Shown here piece by piece: positions 27,759-36,173 of a stretch of 64,000 nucleotides of DNA. Origin of the DNA: Phyllobacterium zundukense (GTDB lineage Bacteria > Pseudomonadota > Alphaproteobacteria > Rhizobiales > Rhizobiaceae); NCBI RefSeq assembly GCF_002764115.1, contig NZ_CP017943.1:522379-586378 (forward strand). Direction: 5' to 3'. Numbering within the stretch: the first letter of the stretch is position 1; the number at the start of each line of letters is the position of its first letter. The translations under genes and the position numbers were made by a program. Below the pieces are notes generated by a model. That model made no database searches and was not told where the DNA came from. It saw nothing but the letters and a program-made list of their open reading frames with translations.

Positions 27759-28850
27759 ATGATTTTCAGTCCACTGCAAGCGCATAAGAACGACATGCTT
27801 CAGATGAATCGCAGAGATCTGCTCAAGATGGGTACGGGCGCATTGTGCCTGAGCGCCCTTCCATCATCGCTCTGGGCGCAGAGCAAAGAAATCACGCTGG
27901 CGAATTTCGGAGGGGACGCTGTCAAAGCGACAGAGATCGCCTACGGCGAACCCTTTACGAAGGAGACTGGGATCGCTGTTCGTGTCGACGGCGCCTCCCC
28001 CCTTCCGGGAAAAATAAAGGCGATGGTGGAGTCCGGAAACATCGTCTGGGATATCTGTGAAGCCGATGGTTTCACGAGCCAACAGTTAGGAGAGAGCGGC
28101 GTTCTGGAGCCGATCGATTACTCTGTAGTCGATAAGGCCAATATCCGCCCGGGGTTTGTTTTTCCGTTCGGCGTTCATAACTACACGTACAGTTACGTGC
28201 TCGCCTACGACAAAACGAAGTTTCCAGACGGCGAGCCGACGTTCGAGGATTTCTTCAACCGCGAGAAATATCCAGGCAAACGTACCTTGTGGAAATATCA
28301 GTGCGGCGCGACGGAGCCCTGCCTGCTTGCGGACGGCGTGACGCCCGATAAGCTGTACTCGATGTCTGCCCAGGAGCATGTTAAAAAGGCGCTCGCGAAG
28401 GTGAAGACCCTGGAGGATGATATCATCTACTGGGACTCTGGAGCCGATAGCCAGCAGATGTTCATCGACGAAGAAGTGATCATGGGCGTGATCTGGTCGT
28501 CCCGCGCAGCCAACCTCGAAAAGGACACCGGTGGAAGGGTAACCTGGACCTGGAAGCAGGGACTGTTTTGCCCGGGTGCCCTCGTGATTCCAAAGGGCGC
28601 ACCTGGCACCAAAGAGGCGCAAAAATTCCTGGCCTCTATCCTCGTTCCCGAGCGGCAGTTAGCCGCCCTCGAGATGTTGGCACAAGGGCCGAGCAATCCT
28701 GCGACCCTTGCGTTGGAAACCCACGAGATGAAACGCGTCGATCCGGGGTATCAACCCAATCTCGATCAGCAAATCGTGCGAGGTGAGGACTGGTACGCGA
28801 AGAATTACGATGCTGCGGTCGCTGCGTGGTACGACGGTATCGCAAACTGA
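27759..28850 (+). CDS. ABC transporter periplasmic binding protein, PotD-like, Tat-exported
   Basis: Solute-binding protein of 363 residues with a twin-arginine leader (MNRRDLLKMGTGALCLS) ahead of EITLANFGGDAVKATE. It resembles spermidine/putrescine binding proteins and the binding protein at 13139. The AAAAGGGGAA sequence before ATG 27759 is a strong ribosome binding site. Its permease and ATPase genes lie 1.7 kb further on, behind two tetR genes, an unusual split. A strong hairpin directly follows the stop codon. Confidence 0.87.
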   Translation: MIFSPLQAHKNDMLQMNRRDLLKMGTGALCLSALPSSLWAQSKEITLANFGGDAVKATEIAYGEPFTKETGIAVRVDGASPLPGKIKAMVESGNIVWDICEADGFTSQQLGESGVLEPIDYSVVDKANIRPGFVFPFGVHNYTYSYVLAYDKTKFPDGEPTFEDFFNREKYPGKRTLWKYQCGATEPCLLADGVTPDKLYSMSAQEHVKKALAKVKTLEDDIIYWDSGADSQQMFIDEEVIMGVIWSSRAANLEKDTGGRVTWTWKQGLFCPGALVIPKGAPGTKEAQKFLASILVPERQLAALEMLAQGPSNPATLALETHEMKRVDPGYQPNLDQQIVRGEDWYAKNYDAAVAAWYDGIAN

Positions 28851-28857
28851 CGGACGG

Positions 28858-28882
28858 GCGGAGGCTGCTGTGCAGCCTCCGC
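28858..28882 (+). terminator. Strong hairpin behind the binding-protein gene
   Basis: GCGGAGGCTGC and GCAGCCTCCGC form a perfect 11-bp stem with a TGT loop, eight bases after the stop codon, followed by ATTTCG. It should stop or slow most transcripts and protect the upstream mRNA. Confidence 0.7.
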
Positions 28883-29001
28883 ATTTCGAGATTTGGGCTG
28901 ACCGGCCACGAACCATTGAGGCGTGCGTTTACAATTACTTTGGCAAACTCAGTGGACAACGCTCGGTCATGCGCATGGTTGTCTACAGGCGCCGGCTAGG
29001 T

Positions 29002-29033
29002 TAGAGATGAATCTTCTTTTGGAGTTCAGTCTA
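29002..29033 (+). promoter_or_regulatory. Tandem TetR-regulon operators at the first tetR gene
   Basis: TAGAGATGAATCTT (29002-29015) and TGGAGTTCAGTCTA (29020-29033) each match the consensus at 11 of 14 positions, 18 bases apart. The second site reaches the A of the start codon, so a bound repressor would sit on the translation start of its own gene. Confidence 0.55.
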
Positions 29034-29668
29034 TGGCCGCACTTAGAGCATTACAAAAAGAACGAAGAATTCAGGCGATCCTGGCGGCCGCCGGGGAGGA
29101 ATTCCGGAACGTCGGCTTCAGCGAAGCCAAGATTGAAGTAATCGCGACCAAGGCGGAAGTGGCACCCGCAACCATTTACAATTACTTCGGCGACAAAGCG
29201 GGCTTGCTGCTCGAAATGTTCCGGGACCATAGCATGCAAACCCGGGGGCTGATGGTTCAGGCGGTGCAAAACCCTCCGGACGATCCACTCGAGGCTATCG
29301 ATCGATATTTTGCGGCGGTGTTTGACCACTCAATGCATGACCTTTCACGAGAATTGTGGTGTGAGGCATACGCAGCGAGTTACTCTGCCCCTGCGGCCAC
29401 ACTTGGTGGCATCGTCTCTGAAACGGATGCACGCCTTTTCAAAGACATGAAGTCGCTGTTCGGTACCCTTCAAGAGCGAAAATCCCTCGGTAGCGCGATC
29501 GCCGCATCCGACTTGGCCGAAATTGCCCTGGCCGTGGGGAACCTTCAATGGTCCCGCTTCCTTACCGGGCAAATTGATCTTGAGGTGGCGCGCACGGAGG
29601 CGATCCGCCAAATTCGTATCCTCCTTGATCGAGCCAACGTCAAACCCACATCTGCAGTGTCGCGCTAA
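29033..29668 (+). CDS. TetR-family transcriptional regulator 1
   Basis: Repressor of 211 residues. The N-terminal helix-turn-helix is clear: AAGEEFRNVGFSEAKIEVIA followed by VAPATIYNYFGDKAGLLLEMF near residues 40-65. The C-terminal ligand domain is of unknown specificity. It is a close paralogue of the next gene (shared PATIYNY-GDKA-LLLE). No Shine-Dalgarno sequence is obvious, and an operator overlaps the start codon, fitting autorepression. Confidence 0.9.
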   Translation: MAALRALQKERRIQAILAAAGEEFRNVGFSEAKIEVIATKAEVAPATIYNYFGDKAGLLLEMFRDHSMQTRGLMVQAVQNPPDDPLEAIDRYFAAVFDHSMHDLSRELWCEAYAASYSAPAATLGGIVSETDARLFKDMKSLFGTLQERKSLGSAIAASDLAEIALAVGNLQWSRFLTGQIDLEVARTEAIRQIRILLDRANVKPTSAVSR

Positions 29669-29787
29669 GTTCGCGTGTTTCACTGCACCTTAACGGCTTC
29701 TTGGCCGATCTTAGGCTAATTGTTTGTTTTTACGAGGGAACTTGCTATCACTGACTCGCGCGACAAACTTAGTCATAACTCTTGCTT

Positions 29788-29819
29788 TAGATAAATTTCT
29801 TTCATAGAGTTGACTCTAT
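29788..29819 (+). promoter_or_regulatory. Perfect TetR-regulon operator at the second tetR gene
   Basis: ATAGAGTTGACTCTAT at 29804-29819 has 7-bp arms that pair perfectly around TG. A degenerate copy, TAGATAAATTTCTT, starts 17 bases earlier at 29788. The palindrome covers the ATG at 29818. TTGCTT at 29783-29788 lies 16 bases before TAGAGT, so the promoter may lie inside the operator and the transcript may be nearly leaderless. Confidence 0.7.
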
Positions 29820-30483
29820 GAATAATCTTCGAGAAAAGCGGCGCATAAAGCGAGCGACCGCGATTGTAACGGCCGCGGAGGCCGAGTTCCGGCTCGCGGG
29901 CTTTGCCGCCTCTAGGGTTGACGCGATAGCGGCCCGAGCAGAAGTATCCCCTGCAACCATCTATAACTACTACGGCGATAAGGCAGCCCTCCTTCTGGAG
30001 GTATTTCGACGTCACAGCGCTGTGACGCGCACGATCGTGTCGAAACTGATCCGGTGCCCTCCATCCGACCCGATTGTCGCAATAGACCGGTATTTTACGA
30101 CCATTTTCGACCGTTCCATGCGGAATCTCTCGCCCGCGCTTTGGAGAGAAGCTTACGCGGAAAGCTATGCCGGACCACCGGCACGCTTTGGTGGAGTGGT
30201 CCGCGCTTTTGATGACGCTGTCTATGAGGAAATGCGAGAGCTATTTGAGGCTCTTCAGCGGACGGGCACGGTTAAGGTCCCCATCTCCTCAGAGGATCTC
30301 GCTGAACTGGGGCTATCCGTTGGAAACCTGCATTGGTCGTTGTTTCTGACAGGGAAGACGAGCCTGGCATCCGCGAAAGAAGATGCAACCCGACAAATCA
30401 GTATCCTACTGGGTGATGTGTCTATGGGGCCGAATAAAAAAAGCGACGGTAACGACGCGGTAGCGACAAAAACACGCTCATAA
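29818..30483 (+). CDS. TetR-family transcriptional regulator 2
   Basis: Repressor of 221 residues, paralogous to the one before it. Helix-turn-helix: AEAEFRLAGFAASRVDAIAA then VSPATIYNYYGDKAALLLEVF. The C-terminal halves also correspond (for example LWREAYAESYAGPPA against LWCEAYAASYSAPAA). The ATG lies inside the perfect operator. It is followed after 11 bases by a small frame and the permease genes and probably heads that operon. Confidence 0.9.
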   Translation: MNNLREKRRIKRATAIVTAAEAEFRLAGFAASRVDAIAARAEVSPATIYNYYGDKAALLLEVFRRHSAVTRTIVSKLIRCPPSDPIVAIDRYFTTIFDRSMRNLSPALWREAYAESYAGPPARFGGVVRAFDDAVYEEMRELFEALQRTGTVKVPISSEDLAELGLSVGNLHWSLFLTGKTSLASAKEDATRQISILLGDVSMGPNKKSDGNDAVATKTRS

Positions 30484-30494
30484 AGGGGAACACA

Positions 30495-30584
30495 ATGTAT
30501 CTTAAATCCGGGTTGAATGGTGACCTGCCACGCTACTTCTTCATAGGCATGCGCTCATGCAATCGGGCAGAGTTGATGCCATGA
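30495..30584 (+). CDS. Possible 29-codon leader peptide
   Basis: A short frame, MYLKSGLNGDLPRYFFIGMR and nine more residues, has the strongest ribosome binding site in the operon (AAAGGGGAA, the type found before both amine-binding proteins). Its TGA overlaps the ATG of the permease (ATGA), and the permease has no good site of its own. It could couple translation into the permease, or be the relic of a lost gene start. No similarity to known peptides was noticed. Confidence 0.4.
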   Translation: MYLKSGLNGDLPRYFFIGMRSCNRAELMP

Positions 30585-31441
30585 TTGACCGCTTTTTTCC
30601 TTACAAGCGGGCCGCGGAGGCACCGTATCAATCATTTGCCTGGATGGCAGCAAGCCTAATCGCTGTGCTCTACGCGATACCTATGACCGGGCTATTCCTT
30701 TCCTCTTTCGGCATCCCTGGTTCGCCGGGCGTTTCCGCCTACACAGACATGCTCGCGTCTTCGGCCGTGCGGAATGTCATCTGGATCACGTTCAAGGTTT
30801 CTATCGTCACCACGGTCATTTCGGTGGTGATCGGCTATATCATCGCCTTGGCGATCATCCATTCGAAAGGCGGCGCCAAATCCTTTCTTCTTGCCTTGGT
30901 GATCATACCGTTTTGGCTATCGGCGCTCGTGCGTGCGCTTGCCTGGCTTATATTGCTTCGCAACAACGGGCTGGTGAACGAAACGCTTCTTTCGCTAGGC
31001 CTTGTGTCAGAGCCACTAAAGCTCGCTCGAAACCAACTCGGGGTCCTGATCGCGATGGTTCATTTCTGTGTCCCGTTCGCGGTCTTTCCAATCTTAGGCG
31101 CGATAAACGCCTTAGACTCGCGGCATCTCATGGCTGCCAAGAGCCTCGGAGCTACTCAATTCCACGCTTGGAAAGACGTACATTTCCCCCTGACCCTACC
31201 CTCGGTGATCTCTGCATCTTTCCTCGTTTTCGTGCTCTGTCTAGGATTTTTCGTCACTCCGGCAATCATCGGCGGTGGACGGGTCGTCATGGTGAGTGAG
31301 TATGTGAGCCTCTCGGTCCTCGTGACGCTGCGTTGGACAGCTGCCGCCGCGCTTTCCGTGGCCATTCTGCTTGCGACCATATGCTTCATGGGATTGGTCG
31401 GAAGGTTGGTCGGGTTTCGCCGGCTGATGGAGGGCGATTGA
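30581..31441 (+). CDS. ABC transporter permease, PotB-like
   Basis: Permease of 286 residues with about six membrane helices; the EAA loop reads MAAKSLGATQFHAWKDVHFP near residue 185. The start at 30581 (ATGATTGAC) overlaps the stop of a 29-codon frame; an alternative ATG lies at 30557. It belongs with the Tat-exported binding protein at 27759. Confidence 0.85.
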   Translation: MIDRFFPYKRAAEAPYQSFAWMAASLIAVLYAIPMTGLFLSSFGIPGSPGVSAYTDMLASSAVRNVIWITFKVSIVTTVISVVIGYIIALAIIHSKGGAKSFLLALVIIPFWLSALVRALAWLILLRNNGLVNETLLSLGLVSEPLKLARNQLGVLIAMVHFCVPFAVFPILGAINALDSRHLMAAKSLGATQFHAWKDVHFPLTLPSVISASFLVFVLCLGFFVTPAIIGGGRVVMVSEYVSLSVLVTLRWTAAAALSVAILLATICFMGLVGRLVGFRRLMEGD

Positions 31442-32253
31442 TGCTTATGCTTTTCAACGGTCGCACCCGTCTGGTCCTGCTTTCTCTTGGATGGCTTTTC
31501 GGCCTCTTCCTCCTCGCACCAACACTCATTGTTTTCCCAATCGGCCTGAACGACAGTCGATTTGTCGTTATGCCGGATAGTATCTCACATCTCTCAATGC
31601 AGCATGTCGTGACCGTATTCACGGACCCGATGTGGCTGACCGGCATGCGAGACAGCTTCATCGTAGCCACAGCCACAGCTCTCATCTCGACTGCAATCGG
31701 CACAGCCTTCGCCATCGGCACTTGGCACGTCAAAGCTCGGTGGACGACGGCGCTTACCGTCTTGATTGTCTCGCCGATGATCGTACCGCCGATCGTGTCG
31801 GCCGTAGCACTTTATAAGATGTGGACTGCAATCGGCCTCTATGACACCTGGATTGGCGTCATCCTCGCTCATTCGATCCTGGCGACGCCGTTTGCGGCGC
31901 TAACAGTGTCTTCCTCACTCGCCCTGGTTGATCCGAAGCTTGAGCAAGCAGCCCGTAGCCTCGGAGCATCGAGGCTACGCACGATCGTTGATGTGATATT
32001 GCCGAACATCAAGGGCGGGGCCGCGGCCGGTGCTTTGTTTGCGTTCATCATGTCGTGGGACGAACTCGTCCTGACGCTGTTCGTGGCAAATCGGGTCGTC
32101 TACACGCTGCCGCGCAAAATGTGGGACGGCATCAAGGAAAATGTCGATCCTTCGGTCGCTGCCGTCTCCGCGCTGCTCATCATTCTCACCTTGATCGTTC
32201 TGGCCGTAGGAAACCTCCTGCGAGCATCCGATCCCATTCGACAGGATCATTGA
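31441..32253 (+). CDS. ABC transporter permease, PotC-like
   Basis: Second permease, 270 residues, with EAA loop EQAARSLGASRLRTIVDVIL near residue 175. Its ATG shares the A of the preceding TGA (TGATG), a coupled start. Longer in-frame versions would run back into the first permease gene and are rejected. Confidence 0.87.
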   Translation: MLMLFNGRTRLVLLSLGWLFGLFLLAPTLIVFPIGLNDSRFVVMPDSISHLSMQHVVTVFTDPMWLTGMRDSFIVATATALISTAIGTAFAIGTWHVKARWTTALTVLIVSPMIVPPIVSAVALYKMWTAIGLYDTWIGVILAHSILATPFAALTVSSSLALVDPKLEQAARSLGASRLRTIVDVILPNIKGGAAAGALFAFIMSWDELVLTLFVANRVVYTLPRKMWDGIKENVDPSVAAVSALLIILTLIVLAVGNLLRASDPIRQDH

Positions 32254-32254
32254 C

Positions 32255-33346
32255 ATGAACCACTTCACCCAATCCGGCCACTCGGTCGAGATCCGATCGC
32301 TCAGCAAGCATTTCGGATCTGTTCGCGCATTGCATGACGTGTCTCTGGATGTCAGGGCGGGCGAATTCATAAGCCTTCTTGGGCCGTCTGGTTCGGGGAA
32401 ATCGACTTTGTTGATGGCAATTGCGGGCTTCGTCGGATGCGACGGCGGCCAAATATTGGTCAATGGGTCGGACATTACGCCGCTCGCAGCCGAAAGGCGT
32501 TCGCTCGGAGTCGTGTTTCAGGGATATGCTCTGTTTCCCCATATGACGGTTGCTGAGAATGTCGCTTACCCTCTCAAACTGCGAAAGCTGCCGGGCGCCG
32601 AGATTGCCCGACTTGTGAAAGCGGTACTCGATCTTGTCAAACTTGCGGGCATGGAGGATCGGAAGCCCCGGCAACTCTCGGGCGGCCAACAGCAGCGCGT
32701 GGCTTTAGCTCGGGCCTTCGTGTTCCAGCCAAGCGTGGTACTCTTGGACGAACCACTTTCCGCACTGGACAAACAATTGCGCAGCGAACTGCAGTTCGAG
32801 CTGAAAAGCTTGCACGAAAGGCTTGGTACGACCTTTATCAACGTCACGCATGACCAGGAGGAGGCGATGGCAATGTCCGACCGAGTTGCCATTCTCCGCA
32901 ATGGCAAACTGGAGCAGGTGGGTACGCCCCAAGACGTCTATAATAGACCGTCCTCGCGCTTCATTGCCGAATTTGTGGGCCATGCCGCAATTCTTCCTGG
33001 CTCGATTGTCGCGAATGACAACAATCTGATCACCGTGCAGTGCCGGGATTTTCAGTTTGTCGTTCCAGAAGCGGCGTACGCGGGCAATGATCGTGATGTA
33101 AATATCGTCTTGCGGCCAGAAAGGCTTCGGTTGCGACCCGGTGTGGCGTCGGAACCTGGCGCGCTGCAAGGCAAGATTATCGGATCGGCGTTTCTCGGCC
33201 CGCAAAGCGTCTACATGGTAGAAACCCCATTCGGTCCAATAAACGTAAGCATGCCGTCGTCGATGCGCGATGACGCATTTTCTGTCGGAAGTCCGGTGCG
33301 AATAGAATGGGACGCCGGTGATGCGATCCTGGTTTCAGCCGCTTAG
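32255..33346 (+). CDS. ABC transporter ATP-binding protein, PotA-like
   Basis: ATPase of 363 residues: Walker A GPSGSGKSTLL near residue 43, signature LSGGQQQRVALARA near 140, Walker B VVLLDEPLSALD near 162, then a C-terminal TOBE-type domain. It starts one base after the permease stop and completes the second amine importer. Confidence 0.92.
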   Translation: MNHFTQSGHSVEIRSLSKHFGSVRALHDVSLDVRAGEFISLLGPSGSGKSTLLMAIAGFVGCDGGQILVNGSDITPLAAERRSLGVVFQGYALFPHMTVAENVAYPLKLRKLPGAEIARLVKAVLDLVKLAGMEDRKPRQLSGGQQQRVALARAFVFQPSVVLLDEPLSALDKQLRSELQFELKSLHERLGTTFINVTHDQEEAMAMSDRVAILRNGKLEQVGTPQDVYNRPSSRFIAEFVGHAAILPGSIVANDNNLITVQCRDFQFVVPEAAYAGNDRDVNIVLRPERLRLRPGVASEPGALQGKIIGSAFLGPQSVYMVETPFGPINVSMPSSMRDDAFSVGSPVRIEWDAGDAILVSAA

Positions 33347-33494
33347 CTGCGGGTAACCCGTCATCGCCGGGGCATTCCGGCGCATCCATCTTCAATAGAT
33401 AACTGATGGTTACTCCGCGGGAGTTTGCTCTTCCGCGAAGCGCTCGTCCCAGCGCGAAACCTCGGTGACGAGACCATTATCGAACCAGACAAAA

Positions 33495-33526
33495 ATAGAG
33501 TTGACTCTATAAAAGAATTGGCTCTA
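33495..33526 (+). promoter_or_regulatory. Tandem TetR-regulon operators, amine oxidase 2 operon
   Basis: ATAGAGTTGACTCTAT at 33495-33510 is identical to the perfect site at the second tetR gene. AAGAATTGGCTCTA (11 of 14) at 33513-33526 starts exactly 17 bases after the first site's 14-base core. Confidence 0.75.
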
Positions 33527-33530
33527 TTAT
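33501..33530 (+). promoter_or_regulatory. Promoter of the amine oxidase 2 operon
   Basis: TTGACT at 33501-33506 lies inside the first operator and TATTAT at 33525-33530 overlaps the end of the second, with an 18-base spacer. Repressor bound to both sites would cover the whole promoter. Confidence 0.6.
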
Positions 33531-33563
33531 CATTGGCACCTGCAAATGCAGCTGGAGGAAAGA

Positions 33564-34934
33564 ATGAAAGTCATTGTGGTCGGTGCAGGGATTGCGGGCC
33601 TCGGGGCAGCATGGCGCCTTCGGGAAAACGGGGCGGAAGTCACGCTTGTCGAAAGCGACAGCGAAGTCGGGGGCCGTTGCCGCACTCACTATTGGCAGGA
33701 CGGGTGGCGCGTCCGCGGCGCGTTTGCCTTCGTTGGGACGGAAGACAACCTCATCGAACAGAGCAAGGCACTTGGCATTTACAAGCCAGACGGTCTTACC
33801 AACCTCACCGAGGCTCATGAGCAATACCTTCTTCATCACGTCAAGGGCATTGTAAGACAGCCCTCGTTCTCCCCTGCGGACATTTTGAGGAACCCACTCC
33901 TGTCCATCGGGGAAAAGGCGTCGCTTGCAAAGATGCTCCCATCTCTTGCCAAGCAGATCGGGCGGAACGACCCCCGTGACCTGACGTCCGCGTCGGCGCT
34001 CGACACGGAGAGTGCATACGACTTCATGAAGCGCATCTCTCCGAATTTTGCGGACTACATCCTCGAGCCGACCATGCAGATGTTCTGTGGTTATGAGAAG
34101 GATGACTACTCCGTCGCATGGCTGATGTGGCTGATGGCCAGCTTTCCCTGGAGCGGGAGCTGGTGGTCTTTCAAGGAGCGCGGGGTCGGCATGCTCACCT
34201 ATGCCATGGGCCAGCACTTCGAGAAGGATGCCGGCTGCGAAGTCCTGCTTGGTTCGAGGGTTGTCGACGTCACCAAAGCAGACAAGGTGCGGGCAACGAT
34301 CCTGCAAGGCGAGACAACGCGAAAGATCGAGGCCGATGCGGTGATATTTGCCGTCCCTGCGCCGCTGGTCCCGAAAATGATGCCCACGCTCGACGACGAA
34401 AGGCTGAACTTCCTTCGCAGCGTTGGATACGTAGGTCACCACATCGTGCACTATCTATTCGACGCGCAGATGGACGAACTGCCGCCGTCCCTGCTCCTGC
34501 CCACAAAGGACGGTTTTGAGCGCGTTTCCAACCTGCACTTCTGGCGGAAGGGCAACAATCGGTTTCTTGCAAGCGGAGAACTCAAGGGGGCTTTTTGCGC
34601 CAGCACGCTGGGCGAAAGCGAGGACGCGATACTCGACCAAGCATGGGACGATTACGCCAGGGTCGAGCCGAAGATCGCCAATGCCGTTTTTGTTGACCGG
34701 CATCTGCAGCGAAACGACTTGGCGATTTGCCGCCGCGAAGCTGGCTTCGTGAAGCGCCTCGCTGCGTTCCGTCAAATGCCCGACCTCCCCGGGATCGCGT
34801 TTGCTGGAGACTATATGATCAACAGCACGGTAGGCCAGTCACATTGGTCGGGTCTTCAGGCTGCCGACAATATCCTCGGAGGCTCGCGAAACGCCTCCGG
34901 CGCCGTTGACCGTAAGCTTGGGGTGAGCAGGTGA
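33564..34934 (+). CDS. FAD-dependent amine oxidase (protoporphyrinogen-oxidase-like fold), copy 2
   Basis: Flavin amine oxidase of 456 residues with VIVVGAGIAGLGAAWRL at the start, VESDSEVGGRCRTHY near residue 32 and the C-terminal IAFAGDYMINSTVGQSHWSG near 410. GGAGGAAAG precedes ATG 33564; the upstream in-frame ATG at 33546 lacks a site. It heads an operon with a ureohydrolase, CoA ligase and aldehyde dehydrogenase, under tandem TetR-type operators. Together with copy 1 it suggests two oxidation steps, or two substrates, in one pathway (inference). Confidence 0.83.
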   Translation: MKVIVVGAGIAGLGAAWRLRENGAEVTLVESDSEVGGRCRTHYWQDGWRVRGAFAFVGTEDNLIEQSKALGIYKPDGLTNLTEAHEQYLLHHVKGIVRQPSFSPADILRNPLLSIGEKASLAKMLPSLAKQIGRNDPRDLTSASALDTESAYDFMKRISPNFADYILEPTMQMFCGYEKDDYSVAWLMWLMASFPWSGSWWSFKERGVGMLTYAMGQHFEKDAGCEVLLGSRVVDVTKADKVRATILQGETTRKIEADAVIFAVPAPLVPKMMPTLDDERLNFLRSVGYVGHHIVHYLFDAQMDELPPSLLLPTKDGFERVSNLHFWRKGNNRFLASGELKGAFCASTLGESEDAILDQAWDDYARVEPKIANAVFVDRHLQRNDLAICRREAGFVKRLAAFRQMPDLPGIAFAGDYMINSTVGQSHWSGLQAADNILGGSRNASGAVDRKLGVSR

Positions 34935-35986
34935 CAGGGATGACCGGACATAGCAAGTTGGAAGAATTGCGCGCCAAGTACGGCGACACTTCGGGGGGCA
35001 ACTTCTACGATCCCCGCTTCAAGCGAGTGGCAGATAAGCTGTTTTCCAGCACTGGGACGCGCGTTGCGCCATATGCTGGCCTGCCAACATTTCTCACCGC
35101 ACCATATCGTGCGCTGGGCGAAGACTTCGATCTCTCAGGCCTCGATGTCGCCCTCATCGGAGTACCGATGGATTTGGGCGTCACGAACCGTCCCGGGTCC
35201 CGTTTCGGTCCGCGGGCGCTGCGCACGATAGAGCGCATCGGACCGTACAATCACGTGCTCGATTGCGCGCCGGTGCATGAGTTGAGAGTTGCGGATATCG
35301 GAGATGTTCCTTTCGCAAGCCGGTATCGGCTGGAACACAGCCATCAGGATATCGAGGCTTTCTTCTCCAAGGTCGTCGAGCGCGCTGTCTTGCCTCTATC
35401 GGTTGGTGGCGATCATTCGATAACGCACCCGATACTGAAGGCAGTCGGCCGCGAAAGACCAGTTGGCCTGATTCACATTGATGCGCATTGCGACACTGGA
35501 GGAGCTTTCGACCAAACGAAGTTCCATCATGGCGGACCATTTCGGAATGCAGTTCTGGACGGTGTACTCGATCCGCAGAGGACGATTCAAATCGGCATTC
35601 GCGGCTCAGCCGAATATCTTTGGGAGTTCAGCTACGATTCCGGCATGACGGTAACCCATGCGGAGGAAATCACCTCCACCGGGATACCAGCCATCATCGA
35701 CAGGGCACGGAAGGTCGTGGGTGATGGACCCACGTACCTCTCATTCGACATCGACAGCGTCGATCCGAGTTTTGCGCCAGGCACAGGCACACCGGAGGTC
35801 GGCGGCCTCACCACGCGCGAAACGCTCGAACTGATCAGGGGCCTCAAGGGCATCAATCTTGTGGGCGGCGATGTTGTGGAAGTTGCCCCGCAATACGACG
35901 CCACGACGAACACCGCTCACGTCGGCGCACAAGTCTTGTTCGAGATCTTGAGCCTTATGGTGTTCAGCCCATCGTTGATGCGCTGA
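34931..35986 (+). CDS. Agmatinase-family ureohydrolase
   Basis: Manganese-dependent hydrolase that removes urea from a guanidino compound such as agmatine or guanidinobutyrate. Metal-ligand motifs are all present: VGGDHSITHP near residue 160, HIDAHCDTGG near 185 and SFDIDSVDPSFAPGTGTPE near 278. At about 350 residues it is longer than E. coli SpeB (306) because of an N-terminal extension common in proteobacterial relatives. GTG at 34931 overlaps the oxidase stop (GTGA); ATG at 34940 is the alternative. It links guanidino compounds to the amine oxidation genes around it. Confidence 0.87.
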   Translation: MTGMTGHSKLEELRAKYGDTSGGNFYDPRFKRVADKLFSSTGTRVAPYAGLPTFLTAPYRALGEDFDLSGLDVALIGVPMDLGVTNRPGSRFGPRALRTIERIGPYNHVLDCAPVHELRVADIGDVPFASRYRLEHSHQDIEAFFSKVVERAVLPLSVGGDHSITHPILKAVGRERPVGLIHIDAHCDTGGAFDQTKFHHGGPFRNAVLDGVLDPQRTIQIGIRGSAEYLWEFSYDSGMTVTHAEEITSTGIPAIIDRARKVVGDGPTYLSFDIDSVDPSFAPGTGTPEVGGLTTRETLELIRGLKGINLVGGDVVEVAPQYDATTNTAHVGAQVLFEILSLMVFSPSLMR

Positions 35987-36173
35987 CATTGGTTTGCCGA
36001 TGCTCCGCCGGAGAGGAGCCGGTGATGCGATCGGATCTTTGTTCGGAAAGACTGAAAAGGGACTGAAAACAGGGAGGAGCACATGATTCAGGAACTATCC
36101 CCTTCGGCACCATGGTGCCGGATAGGCCGCCTATTTCTCGCTCTGCAACCACATCGCGATCGGAGTTAGGGCA

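Noticed and set aside
33507..34451. 314-codon minus-strand frame opposite amine oxidase 2
   Set aside because: Antisense to a clear flavoprotein gene, and it would start within that gene; composition fits a shadow frame.
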